Assembly (NCBI RefSeq): GCF_001428745.1
Contig: NZ_LMIO01000001.1
Location: 180,734-244,733 of the forward strand
Direction: 5' to 3'
From: Leifsonia sp. Root227
GTDB taxonomy: Bacteria; Actinomycetota; Actinomycetes; Actinomycetales; Microbacteriaceae
DNA length: 64,000 nucleotides
The notes under the pieces are model-generated. The model was given only the letters and a program-made list of their open reading frames with translations, was not told the origin of the DNA and did not search any database. Both the position numbers and the translations under genes were made by a program. Shown here piece by piece: positions 33,370 through 42,197 of this stretch. The stretch's first letter is position 1. Each line of letters begins with the position of its first letter.

Positions 33370-35109
33370 GTGAGACGCTCGATCCTCGCGGCGGCGGCAC
33401 TGTTCGCCGTCGTCGCCTCCGCCTGCGTCGTGGCGCAGCCCGCCATCGCCGCGACCGCGAACGGCACGGCAGTGCTCGCCGGGCTGCCGGTCGCCGCACC
33501 CGTGCAGACGACCACGTACAACCGCAGTCTGTTCCCCACCTGGGCCGACGCAGACCACGACGGCTGCAACACCCGCGCCGAGGTGCTGCAAGCGCAAACG
33601 ACCGTGCCCGTCACATACACGACGGCCACCGGCTGCACGGTGGCGACCGGGAACTGGAACTCCTGGTACGACGCCCAGACCTGGAAGCTCGCCTCGGACG
33701 TCGACATCGACCACCTGGTTCCTCTGAAGGAGGCGTGGATCTCCGGCGCGTGGGCATGGACAACCGCCCAGCGTCAGGAGTACGCGAACGATCTGAGCAT
33801 CCCGTACGCGCTGCAGGCCGTGACGGACAACATCAACCAGTCCAAGAGCGACAAGGATCCCGCGGCCTGGATGCCGCCGTCCCCCGCGGCCGCCTGCCAA
33901 TACGCGCAGGACTGGGTGCTCGTCAAGTACAAGTGGGGACTCGCGGTCGATACCGCAGAGCAGGCCAAGCTCGCTTCGCTCTTCGCGACGGGTGGATGCG
34001 GTGCGCAGCAGCTCACCCTCCCGGCCACGGCGGTGACATCCAGCGGTGCGACGGTCCAGCGCATCGCGGGAGCCGACAGGTTCGACACGTCGGTGGCGAT
34101 CTCGCAGAGCGGGTACCCGTCCGGCTCGTCCGTCGCCTACCTGGCAACGGGCACGAACTACGCCGACGCGCTGTCCGCTGCGCCTGCAGCGGCAGCCCAG
34201 GGCGGTCCGCTGCTGCTGACGACGCCTGGCGCACTGCCCGCCTCGGTCGCGTCCGAGCTCGCCAGGCTGAAGCCGACGCGCATCGTGATCGTCGGCGGAA
34301 CCTCAGTGGTGTCGTCGACGGTCGAGAGGCAGGCGCACAGCTTCGCGACCCAGGTGGATCGCATCGCGGGCTCCGACCGATTCGCCACGTCGCGAGCGGT
34401 GAGCGCTGCGGCTTTCCCGTCCGCCACCACGGCGTTCATTGCGACCGGACGAAACTTTCCCGACGCGCTGTCCGCGGCTGCTGCGGCAGGAGCATCCGGG
34501 TCCCCTGTCGTGCTGGTGGACGGCGCTGCCGGTGCCGCGGATGGGCAGACTATGACGCTCCTTCGCGGGATGGGGGTCGGGTCCGTGGTCATCGCGGGCG
34601 GCACGAGCGCTGTGAGCGCGGGCATCGCGAACACACTGTCGTCGCTGGCGCCAGTGACGAGGCTCTCTGGCGGTGACCGGTATGAGACGTCGAACGCGAT
34701 CAACGCGAACCGGTTCCCGACGGCTTCCAGGGTGTACTTCGCCACCGGCAGCACCTTCGCAGACGCCCTCGCGGGCGCCGCCCTGGCCGGGCGGGATGGC
34801 TCGCCGTTGTTCGTGGTACCGTCCGGCTGCCTTCCGCCGACGACCGCGGCCACGATCGCGACGTACGGCGCGGTCGGACGCGTGCTGCTCGGCGGCCCGA
34901 ACGCGCTGAGCAACGCGGTCGGCTCCGGGACGGTCTGCGCACCGCCGCCACCGCCTCCTGCGCCGCCGGCGCCCCCTGTGCCGCCGGCGCCTCCCGCCAA
35001 TCCGGGCAACGGCGCCACCGCACTGTGCAATGACGGCACATACTCGTACGCGGCACATCACCAGGGGGCGTGCTCGCATCACGGCGGCGTTGCTGTCTTT
35101 TACAAGTAG
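33370..35109 (+). CDS. Secreted HNH nuclease with cell-wall-binding repeats and C-terminal DUF3761
   Basis: A 579-residue exported protein. Domains in order: Sec signal peptide (1-27, ending QPAIA); DUF1524/HNH-type nuclease (about 35-215) with DIDHLVPLKEAW and NQSKSDKDPAAW; three cell-wall-binding type 2 repeats, each starting RxxGxDRFxTS or a close variant (about 230, 330 and 435); a Pro/Ala linker (about 520-547); and a C-terminal module ALCNDGTYSYAAHHQGACSH that looks like DUF3761. GTG 33370 is chosen as the base of the signal peptide, with GAAGGAC upstream. It is a wall-attached or secreted DNase, perhaps for nutrient release or competition (inference). Confidence 0.88.
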   Translation: MRRSILAAAALFAVVASACVVAQPAIAATANGTAVLAGLPVAAPVQTTTYNRSLFPTWADADHDGCNTRAEVLQAQTTVPVTYTTATGCTVATGNWNSWYDAQTWKLASDVDIDHLVPLKEAWISGAWAWTTAQRQEYANDLSIPYALQAVTDNINQSKSDKDPAAWMPPSPAAACQYAQDWVLVKYKWGLAVDTAEQAKLASLFATGGCGAQQLTLPATAVTSSGATVQRIAGADRFDTSVAISQSGYPSGSSVAYLATGTNYADALSAAPAAAAQGGPLLLTTPGALPASVASELARLKPTRIVIVGGTSVVSSTVERQAHSFATQVDRIAGSDRFATSRAVSAAAFPSATTAFIATGRNFPDALSAAAAAGASGSPVVLVDGAAGAADGQTMTLLRGMGVGSVVIAGGTSAVSAGIANTLSSLAPVTRLSGGDRYETSNAINANRFPTASRVYFATGSTFADALAGAALAGRDGSPLFVVPSGCLPPTTAATIATYGAVGRVLLGGPNALSNAVGSGTVCAPPPPPPAPPAPPVPPAPPANPGNGATALCNDGTYSYAAHHQGACSHHGGVAVFYK

Positions 35110-35144
35110 AGGAATTTCACCGGAGCAGCCACGTTGCACCCGGC

Positions 35145-35786
35145 ATGACCAACGTAGGAATCATCGGAGCGGGCCACATCGGCACCGCTCTCGCACGCAC
35201 GTTCATCGAGCACGGGTACACCGTCACCATCGCGAACTCGCGGGGGCCGGAGACGCTCGCGGAGCTCGTCGCCGACCTCGGGCCGTCCGCGACTGCGGCG
35301 ACCGCGGCGGAGGCAGGTGCCGCAGGCGACTTCGTCGTCGTGACCGTGCCGCTCAGGGCGCTCGGGGACATCCCGGTCGAGCCGCTCGCCGGCAAGATCG
35401 TCATCGACACCAACAACTACTACTTCGAGCGCGACGGGCACATCGCCGAGCTCGACGACGGCACCGCCACCGTCAGCGGCCTGCTGCAGGCGCACCTGCC
35501 CGAGTCCAGGGTCGCCAAGGGCTTCAACCACATCGGCGCACGCGACATCCAGACCACCGGATCGCCCGCAGGCACCCCGAACCGGCGTGCGCTCGCCACC
35601 GCGAGCGACTTCGACGATGCCGCCGCACTCGTCTCCTCCCTCTACGAGGAGTTCGGCTTCGACGCCGTCAACGTCGGGCCGCTGTCGGAGAGCTGGCGCT
35701 TCGAGCGCGACCGCCCGGCATACGTCGTTCGCCAGAACCGCGAAGAGCTCGAGGCCAACCTCGCGAAGGCTCCCCGCACCGTCTAG
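35145..35786 (+). CDS. NADP/F420-oxidoreductase-like protein (NPD family)
   Basis: A 213-residue Rossmann protein. The cofactor loop GIIGAGHIGTALA is at residues 5-17, with the NSRGPETL loop near 33 binding the NADP phosphate. The fold resembles the NADPH-dependent F420 reductase Fno and other F420_oxidored proteins. F420 use cannot be confirmed. ATG 35145 has only a weak ribosome-binding site (CGGAGCAG). A strong hairpin starts 10 bp after the stop. Confidence 0.85.
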   Translation: MTNVGIIGAGHIGTALARTFIEHGYTVTIANSRGPETLAELVADLGPSATAATAAEAGAAGDFVVVTVPLRALGDIPVEPLAGKIVIDTNNYYFERDGHIAELDDGTATVSGLLQAHLPESRVAKGFNHIGARDIQTTGSPAGTPNRRALATASDFDDAAALVSSLYEEFGFDAVNVGPLSESWRFERDRPAYVVRQNREELEANLAKAPRTV

Positions 35787-35795
35787 CCGCCGCTC

Positions 35796-35857
35796 GGTCG
35801 AGCCCAGGGCGCCGCTGCAGGATGCGTTTCTGCGGTGAGCGGGCCCTGGGCTCGACC
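35796..35857. terminator. 15-bp perfect inverted repeat (left hairpin of the HerA cassette)
   Basis: GGTCGAGCCCAGGGC (35796-35810) and GCCCTGGGCTCGACC (35843-35857) pair perfectly around a 32-bp loop. It sits 10 bp after the oxidoreductase stop and could end its transcript, but has no T-run. Its TCGAGCCCAGG core is shared with the hairpin at 38538-38624. Confidence 0.5.
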
Positions 35858-35906
35858 GTGACGCAGGGTCTTGCCGCTGGGGGATGCGCGGCCGTACGCT
35901 CAGGGC

Positions 35907-37364
35907 GTGACCACAGCCCCAGAAGGTGTCGCCACCTCGCTCGACGGCAGGCAGTTCCGCTTCCGCAGTCCGGTGGGCACGCCGTTCGTGCCCGGCGGGT
36001 TCGTGACGTTGAGGGACGGCGCGAGCGCCGACGCGACCAGCCGCGGCGGCGACGCTGCCGGCGGCTCCACCGGCGGCTCCACCGGCGGAGAGCAGCTCGG
36101 TCAGGTGGACGACCTCGACTTCGACGGAGACGACACCCTCGCCGGCACAGGCAAACTGCTGGGGGAGCGGCGACCGGACGGTTCCCTCGACACAGGCTCC
36201 ACGCATCCGTTCGCCTGGGCCAGCGTCGACACCGCGGACGACGACGCCGTCGAGCTCGTCTTCCGCGCGGCCAAGGCGACGCTCGACATCGGCTCGCTGA
36301 TCGGGGTCGCGGATGTGCGTGCGCGGCTGCTCGCGCACCGGTTCAACCGGCACACCTTCTGGTGCGGGCAGAGCGGGTCCGGCAAGACATACGCGCTCGG
36401 CGTGCTCCTCGAGCAGCTGCTCGTCGACACCGCGCTTCCGATGGTCATCTTCGACCCGAACGGAGACTTCGTTCGGCTCCGCGAACTGCGCACCGCCGTC
36501 GACACAGACGACGAGCGGGAGCTGGCGCGGAAGGACATCAGGGTGCTGCGGCCGGGAGGCGCCGAGAACGCCCTGCTGGCGAGGTTCATCGACTTCCCGA
36601 TGCGGTCGAAGGCCGCCGTGCTGCGGCTCGACCCGATCGACGACCGCGCGGAGTACAACGCCCTCGTCCACCTCGACGTCAAGACCGAGGCGCAGCGGCC
36701 GGAGGGGATCGTCCCGGCGCTCCTCGCCTCGAACGACCCGGCGGCGGAAGAACTCGGCCGGCGCATCGAGAACCTGCGGCTCATCGACTGGGACGTCTGG
36801 GCCGAGGGCAGGGATGCGGTCACCGACGTCCTCGACGAGCGACCTGATGCGACCGTCCTCGACCTCGGCGGGTTCGCATACCCGGACGAGCACCTGGTGA
36901 TCGCGCTCGCCGTGCTCGACGACCTGTGGGCAAAACGCGAGTCCAGGCGTCCACTGCTCATCGTCATCGACGAGGCGCACAACCTCTGCTCACCCGACGA
37001 CGACCGGCCGCTGCAGCGTGCGGTGCGGGAGCGGATCATCCAGATCGCCGCAGAGGGACGCAAGTTCGGTCTGTGGCTGCTGCTCTCGACGCAGCGGCCG
37101 TCGAAGGTGCACCCCAACATCATCTCCCAGTGCGACAACCTCGCCCTGATGCGCATGAGCTCCCCGCTCGATCTGGAGGAGCTCGGCACGATCTTCGGGT
37201 TCGCGCCCCCGTCGCTGCTCGCGCACGCGCCCGGCTTCCGCCAGGGCGAAGCGCTCCTCGCCGGCGGGTTCGTGCCGGCGCCGATGCTCGTGAAGGTGCG
37301 CGACAGGCTCACAGAGGAGGGCGGCGCGGACGTGCGCGTTCCCCTCCGGTCGCCAGCGCGCTGA
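35907..37364 (+). CDS. HerA-like/DUF87 P-loop ATPase
   Basis: A 485-residue ATPase of the HerA/FtsK-like clan. An N-terminal Gly/Ser/Asp-rich stretch (about 35-60) precedes the P-loop CGQSGSGKTYALG (about 152), Walker B LLIVIDEAHNL (about 350), and a sensor LLLSTQRPSKVHPNIISQCDNL (about 392) with an arginine nearby. Such ATPases pump DNA or protein; stand-alone copies occur in repair and in anti-phage systems. GTG 35907 lies 6 bp after TACGCT, so it is probably leaderless. It is followed after 42 bp by a membrane protein, and the two are bracketed by related hairpins. Confidence 0.86.
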   Translation: MTTAPEGVATSLDGRQFRFRSPVGTPFVPGGFVTLRDGASADATSRGGDAAGGSTGGSTGGEQLGQVDDLDFDGDDTLAGTGKLLGERRPDGSLDTGSTHPFAWASVDTADDDAVELVFRAAKATLDIGSLIGVADVRARLLAHRFNRHTFWCGQSGSGKTYALGVLLEQLLVDTALPMVIFDPNGDFVRLRELRTAVDTDDERELARKDIRVLRPGGAENALLARFIDFPMRSKAAVLRLDPIDDRAEYNALVHLDVKTEAQRPEGIVPALLASNDPAAEELGRRIENLRLIDWDVWAEGRDAVTDVLDERPDATVLDLGGFAYPDEHLVIALAVLDDLWAKRESRRPLLIVIDEAHNLCSPDDDRPLQRAVRERIIQIAAEGRKFGLWLLLSTQRPSKVHPNIISQCDNLALMRMSSPLDLEELGTIFGFAPPSLLAHAPGFRQGEALLAGGFVPAPMLVKVRDRLTEEGGADVRVPLRSPAR

Positions 37365-37406
37365 GTTCGCAATCCAGACGTTCAGAGCGAGCCGAGAGGG
37401 GACCCG

Positions 37407-38576
37407 TTGTCGACCCAGGAGCCGTCGTCCGCCCCGTTGCCCACCCCGTCGTCGGTCCACGAACCACTTCTCCGCGCCCCGCGAACGCACGACGACCCGC
37501 AGCGCGCGCATCCCCTCTCGCGCATCCTGCGGCGGCCGATCGGCACCGTCGAGTCGATCGAGTCGTCCGCGCTGCTCGTCGGCGCCGCCGTGTTCGTCAT
37601 CGGGGGAGTCGTCGCCCTGTTCGTGTTCTGGAACAGGGACCTGCCGATCTCCGGGCGGGGATCGATCGGCGAGTACGCCGCGATCGGCGGTGCGGTCACG
37701 GCAGCGGTCGTGTTCGCGCTCGGGCGCATCCTGGTCGGCGTCCTCCCACAACGGGATGCGGGCGCCCGCCCTCCGCTGCACCTCGCCGTGTTCGATGTGG
37801 TCGCGCTCTCCGTCGCGGTCGGCCTGATCGCGCTGCTCGCCTGGACGGCGGTCTCGGACGTGGTCGAGCGCAGTTTCCTCGGCGCCGTCGTGTTCACCCT
37901 GCCAGGGGCGGTGCTGGCGGGCGTCGCGTTGGCGCTCACCGCATACGTCGTGTTCCTGACCTCCGTGCAGCTCACCTCGATGCTGCTCTCCCTGGTGCTC
38001 GCCGTGTTCCTCGTCGTCGGCGTCTTCACGAGCATGCTGAGCTCGTCCGACCCGCTGTGGTGGCAGAAGAACCTGTCCGCACTCGGGATGACGGACGACC
38101 TGTCCGCGTTCGCGTTCAACCTGACGCTGATCGTCGGAGGCGCGATCGTCGTCATCATCGCGCGGGTGGCGACGGCGGGCATCGCGACCCCGGATGCGGC
38201 CAGCAGACGCGGCAGGGATCTGGTGCGCTGGGCGTTCGTGCTGATCGGCGTGTTCCTCGGCTGCGTCGGGGTGTTCCCTGTCGACCGGTTCTTCGTCGTG
38301 CACAACAGCGTCGCCACCGGGATGGCCGTGGTGTTCGCGGCTCTCGTGGTCGGGCTGCGCTGGTGGGTGCCCGCGATGCCGCGCGTGTTCATCCTGCTCG
38401 GCTACGTCTACGTCGGGGTCGTCGTCGTGCTCGCCGTCTTCTTCGCCACCGGCTACTACAACCTCACCGCGGTCGAGCTCGTCGCCGCGATCCTCATCTT
38501 CTCCTGGATCATCCTCTTCCTCCGCAACTCCCAAGCGATCGAGCCCAGGCGTTCCCACCCGGAGAACGCGTCATAG
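37407..38576 (+). CDS. Eight- to ten-helix membrane protein, unknown function
   Basis: A 389-residue protein with a Pro/Ser-rich cytoplasmic N-terminus (1-45) and about ten hydrophobic segments. The loop between the fifth and sixth contains SSSDPLWWQKNLSALGMTDDLS; the ordering resembles DUF998-like membrane proteins, but I cannot confirm it. The start is TTG 37407 with GAGAGGGGA upstream. It follows the HerA-like ATPase by 42 bp and is likely co-transcribed. The left arm of the right-hand hairpin lies inside its last codons. Confidence 0.75.
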   Translation: MSTQEPSSAPLPTPSSVHEPLLRAPRTHDDPQRAHPLSRILRRPIGTVESIESSALLVGAAVFVIGGVVALFVFWNRDLPISGRGSIGEYAAIGGAVTAAVVFALGRILVGVLPQRDAGARPPLHLAVFDVVALSVAVGLIALLAWTAVSDVVERSFLGAVVFTLPGAVLAGVALALTAYVVFLTSVQLTSMLLSLVLAVFLVVGVFTSMLSSSDPLWWQKNLSALGMTDDLSAFAFNLTLIVGGAIVVIIARVATAGIATPDAASRRGRDLVRWAFVLIGVFLGCVGVFPVDRFFVVHNSVATGMAVVFAALVVGLRWWVPAMPRVFILLGYVYVGVVVVLAVFFATGYYNLTAVELVAAILIFSWIILFLRNSQAIEPRRSHPENAS

Positions 38577-38624
38577 CGTCACAGGGTGGAAAGCGCGTCA
38601 CAGGGTGGAAAGCCTGGGCTCGAT
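38538..38624. repeat. Right hairpin of the HerA cassette, with a 19-bp tandem duplication
   Basis: ATCGAGCCCAGGC (38538-38550) and GCCTGGGCTCGAT (38612-38624) are perfect 13-bp arms. The stem continues imperfectly inward (TTCCCACCC against GGGTGGAAA). Inside it, GCGTCACAGGGTGGAAAGC occurs twice in tandem (38576-38594 and 38595-38613). Located between convergent genes, it may terminate transcription in both directions. Confidence 0.6.
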
Positions 38625-38638
38625 GATGTTGGCGCGGG

Positions 38639-40690
38639 TTACAGCGCGATGATGCGCGGGCTGCGCGCCGGAACGGTGAGCGAACCGGTGACGGCGGCGC
38701 CGCTGAGCAGCTCGCGGCCGGACGCGGCGACCGTGAGATCGGCGTCGGTGTGGTTCAGGTACACGCGGTAGCGCGCGCTCCCCGCTGACCGCTCGACGAC
38801 CTCCAGCCCCTCCGGCGGGCCAGGAATCTCGACGCCTGCTTCGCCCAGCACGCGCGCGACGAGCCCGCGCAGAGTTTCGGCATCCGGGCGGGTCGACACG
38901 TACCAGCCGACACCGGCGCCGAACGCGTTCCTGGTCACCGCCGGTTCGCCCGCAGCACGCCCATCGGCGAAGCGCGTGACGACCTCCGCGCCGTCGAGGC
39001 GGATGTCGTCCGCCCACACGGTCGCGGTCCCACCGGTGTCGAGCGCCGCCGTCTCGCCGGAGCGGAACGGCAGCAGCTCCTCGATCGTGAGCCCGAGCGG
39101 TTCACTCAGCGGGCCGGGGAAACCACCGGGATGCACGGCGTCGAACTCGTCAACCAGTCCGCTGCCGAACGACACCAGCAGGCGGCCTCCGCCGCGCACG
39201 TAGTCGGTCAGCGCGCGGCCGCCGCGCGAGGTGACCGCGTACAGGCTCGGCGCGATCAGCGCGTCGTAGCCGGACAGGTCGCCCTCCGGATGCACGAAGT
39301 CGACGGTCACGCCGAGCTGCCAGAGCGCGGTGTAGTACGCTTCGATGCGCTCGCGGTGCCGGAGGTCGACCGACGGCCGCCACTCCAGGTCCTGAGCCCA
39401 GAACGACTCCCAGTCCCAGAGGATCGCGACGCGCGCATCCACGGTGCTGCCCCGCATCGAGGCGAGGGCGGCGAGGTCGCTGCCGAGCGCCGTCACCTCG
39501 CGCCACACGCGGGAGTCCGTGCCGGCGTGCGGCAGCATCGCCGAGTGGAACTTCTCCGCCCCCGACCTGGATGCGCGGAACTGGAAGAACATGATCGCGT
39601 CCGCCCCGCGCGCGAAGTGGCTCAGGCTGTTCAGCGCCAGCTCGCCCGGCCGCTTGGCCAGGTTGCGCGGCTGCCAGTTGACCGCGGAGGTCGAGTGCTC
39701 CATGAGCATCCACGGGCGTCCGCCTGCAAGGGAGCGGGTGAGGTCGGCATCCAGCGCCAGCAGGATGTGGTTGTCCTCGCGCTCGGCGGTGAGGTAGTGG
39801 TCGTTGGAGACGACGTCGACCTCGCGCGCCCACTTCCAATAGTCCATCGACGGGCAGCTCGACGCCATGAAGTTCGTGGTGACAGCGAGCTGCGGCGTGT
39901 GCGCCCTGATGATGTCGCGCTCCGCGACGAAGCACTCGAGCAGGGCGTCGGAGGTGAAGCGGGCGAAGTCGAGGCGCTGCGCCGGGTTGGTGACGGTGGC
40001 GGCCAGGCGCGGCGCGTCGATCTCCGACCAGTCCTGGTAGCGCTGGCCCCAGAAGGCGGTGCCCCACGCGCTGTTCAGCGCGTCGACCGTGCCGTAGCGG
40101 GCGGCGAGCCAGCCGCGGAACGCGGAGACCGAGTGCTCGTCGTACGACTCACCGACGGGAGCTCCGTACTCGTTGTGCACGTGCCACATCGCCAGCGCAG
40201 GGTGGTCGGCGTAACGGCGTGCGAGCTGCTCCGTCACGGCGGCGGCCGCTCTGCGGTAGTGCGGCGAGCTCGGCGACGCCATCCCGCGGGAGCCGAAGCC
40301 GAGCGGCACGCCGTCGCGGGTGACGGGCCGGGAGTCGGGGTACGCCTTCCAGAACCAGGCGGGCGGGGATGCGGTCGGCGTGCCGAGGTCGACGTCGATG
40401 CCCGCCCCGGCCAGGAGATCCATGATCTCGTCGAGCTGTGCGAAGTCGTACTCGCCCTGCCGGGGTTCGATCAGGCCCCAGTTGAAGATGCCGACGCTCA
40501 CCAGATTCACCCGCGCCTGCTTCATCAGCTCGATGTCTTCGAGCCAGGTCTCCCTGGTCCACTGCTCCGGGTTGTAGTCGCCGCCGTAGCGGAGGTCGGC
40601 TGTTCCCCTCGGCCAGCCGAGGCGGGCGGGCTGCGGGGCTGGGGCGGTCTGCGGGGCTGAGGTGGTGGTGGGCTGTGGTGACAGCGTCAT
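38639..40690 (-). CDS. GH42 beta-galactosidase
   Basis: A 683-residue glycoside hydrolase of family 42: A-domain TIM barrel (about 20-390), a trimerisation domain (about 395-610) and a C-terminal beta domain. GGDYNPEQWTRETWLEDI and the acid/base Glu in WHVHNEYG (about 158) are characteristic; the nucleophile Glu is in PWMLMEHS (about 330). No signal peptide, so it cleaves imported galactosides in the cytoplasm. ATG 40690 follows AGGAGAAGCA. Divergent from a sugar ABC importer and LacI regulator. Confidence 0.94.
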   Translation of the reverse strand: MTLSPQPTTTSAPQTAPAPQPARLGWPRGTADLRYGGDYNPEQWTRETWLEDIELMKQARVNLVSVGIFNWGLIEPRQGEYDFAQLDEIMDLLAGAGIDVDLGTPTASPPAWFWKAYPDSRPVTRDGVPLGFGSRGMASPSSPHYRRAAAAVTEQLARRYADHPALAMWHVHNEYGAPVGESYDEHSVSAFRGWLAARYGTVDALNSAWGTAFWGQRYQDWSEIDAPRLAATVTNPAQRLDFARFTSDALLECFVAERDIIRAHTPQLAVTTNFMASSCPSMDYWKWAREVDVVSNDHYLTAEREDNHILLALDADLTRSLAGGRPWMLMEHSTSAVNWQPRNLAKRPGELALNSLSHFARGADAIMFFQFRASRSGAEKFHSAMLPHAGTDSRVWREVTALGSDLAALASMRGSTVDARVAILWDWESFWAQDLEWRPSVDLRHRERIEAYYTALWQLGVTVDFVHPEGDLSGYDALIAPSLYAVTSRGGRALTDYVRGGGRLLVSFGSGLVDEFDAVHPGGFPGPLSEPLGLTIEELLPFRSGETAALDTGGTATVWADDIRLDGAEVVTRFADGRAAGEPAVTRNAFGAGVGWYVSTRPDAETLRGLVARVLGEAGVEIPGPPEGLEVVERSAGSARYRVYLNHTDADLTVAASGRELLSGAAVTGSLTVPARSPRIIAL

Positions 40691-40720
40691 TGCTTCTCCT
40701 GACTGTGTGCGCTCCCAGGT

Positions 40721-40789
40721 ATAGCACACCGAAATACTCCGGCGTGTTATGGGCTAAATGAATTGACAAGGTACAAACGCATGTGCGTT
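40721..40789. promoter_or_regulatory. Divergent promoter/operator region of the galactoside locus
   Basis: Two inverted repeats sit here. ATAGCACACCG (40721-40731) pairs with CGGCGTGTTAT (40740-40750) with two mismatches, and AACGCA-TG-TGCGTT is at 40776-40789. TTGACA (40763-40768) is a plausible -35 for the importer operon, placing the second dyad over its core promoter. The LacI protein encoded at 44058 is the likely ligand for one or both. Confidence 0.55.
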
Positions 40790-40828
40790 ACTGTAACCGC
40801 TCACAGCCGCACTCAACGAGGAGAGATC

Positions 40829-42130
40829 TTGCGAACATCACTGAGGGTCGGCGCTGTCGCCCTGGCAGCAGCCCTGGCCTTGACCACAGCAGCCTGCAGT
40901 TCCAGCGGAAGCGGGGGCGACAGCTCCGGACCCGTCAAGCTCACATACTGGGCCTGGGCGCCCAACATGGACAAGGTGGCCGCGATCTGGAACAAGTCCC
41001 ACCCGGACATCCAGATCACCGTCAACAAGCAGGACGGCGGAGACGCCGCCGTCACCAAGCTCCTCACCGCGATCAAGGCGGGCAGCGGAGCGCCGGACAT
41101 CATGCAGGCCGAGTACCAGAAGATCCCCACCCTGGTCTCCGCAGACGCGCTCGTCGACCTGAAGGATCAGGGCGCAGGCGACCTCAAGAAGGAGTTCACC
41201 GACGGCACCTGGAACGCCGTCACCCTCGGCGGCGACTCGGTCTACGCCGTCCCGCAGGACTCCGGCCCGATGATGTTCTACTACCGCAAAGACATCTTCG
41301 ACCAGTACGGCCTCAGCGCCCCGAAGACCTGGGACGAGTACGCACAGGATGCGCGCACCATCCACCAGGCGGACCCCACCAAGTTCCTCGGCACGTTCTC
41401 CTCCGGCGACCCCGGATGGTTCGCCGGTCTGTCGCAGCAGGCAGGCGCATCCTGGTGGGGCATCGACGGCAAAGCCTGGAGCGTCGACATCGACTCGGCG
41501 GCGACGAAGAAGGTCGCCGACTTCTGGGGCGGCCTCGTGCACGAGGGCGTGATCGACAACAACCCGATGTACACCCCCGCGTGGAACACCGCGCTCAACG
41601 ACGGCACGCAGGTCGGCTGGGTCAGCTCGGTCTGGGGTCCAGGCGTGCTCGAGGGCAACGCAGCGGACACGAAGGGCAAGTGGGCGGCAGCGCCCCTGCC
41701 GAACTGGGATGCGTCGAAGCCGTCCAACGGCAACTGGGGCGGATCGTCGACGGCGGTCACCGCGCAGTCGAAGCACCCTAAGCAGGCGATGGAGTTCATC
41801 ACCTGGCTGAACACCGACCCTGAGGCCGTCAAAGCGCTCGCGCAGGTCGCGAACATCTACCCGGCCGACGTGAACTCCTCCGCGGCGCTCAGCACTCCTC
41901 CGGCGTTCTTCGCAGACCAGGCCGACTTCTGGTCGATCGCAGCGCAGTCGTCGAAGGACGTCTCGGCGTTCACCTACGGCCCGAACGTCAACGTCGCGTA
42001 CAGCGCGTACACGGACGCGTTCGCCAAGGCCGCGGAGTCGAAGGACCCCGCCCAGTTCGATGCTGCGCTGAACACGATGCAGTCCACGACGAAGAACGAC
42101 CTGGTCAAGTCGGGTTTCACCGTCAAATGA
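40829..42130 (+). CDS. Sugar ABC transporter substrate-binding lipoprotein
   Basis: A 433-residue family 1 extracellular solute-binding protein. The lipobox LTTAAC ends at about residue 23, followed by a Ser/Gly linker. The mature fold has the usual features of galactoside/oligosaccharide binders, including TYWAWAPNMDKV and DSGPMMFYYRKDIFDQYGL. The start is TTG 40829 with GAGGAGAG upstream; an ATG at 40763 lies within the promoter. First gene of the three-gene importer operon, beside the GH42 galactosidase, so a beta-galactoside substrate is likely. Confidence 0.93.
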   Translation: MRTSLRVGAVALAAALALTTAACSSSGSGGDSSGPVKLTYWAWAPNMDKVAAIWNKSHPDIQITVNKQDGGDAAVTKLLTAIKAGSGAPDIMQAEYQKIPTLVSADALVDLKDQGAGDLKKEFTDGTWNAVTLGGDSVYAVPQDSGPMMFYYRKDIFDQYGLSAPKTWDEYAQDARTIHQADPTKFLGTFSSGDPGWFAGLSQQAGASWWGIDGKAWSVDIDSAATKKVADFWGGLVHEGVIDNNPMYTPAWNTALNDGTQVGWVSSVWGPGVLEGNAADTKGKWAAAPLPNWDASKPSNGNWGGSSTAVTAQSKHPKQAMEFITWLNTDPEAVKALAQVANIYPADVNSSAALSTPPAFFADQADFWSIAAQSSKDVSAFTYGPNVNVAYSAYTDAFAKAAESKDPAQFDAALNTMQSTTKNDLVKSGFTVK

Positions 42131-42197
42131 GCCGACGGCGGACGGGAGGGCTCCCCGCCCTCCCGTCCGCCTGACCTCGCACAGCAAAGGACCAAGC

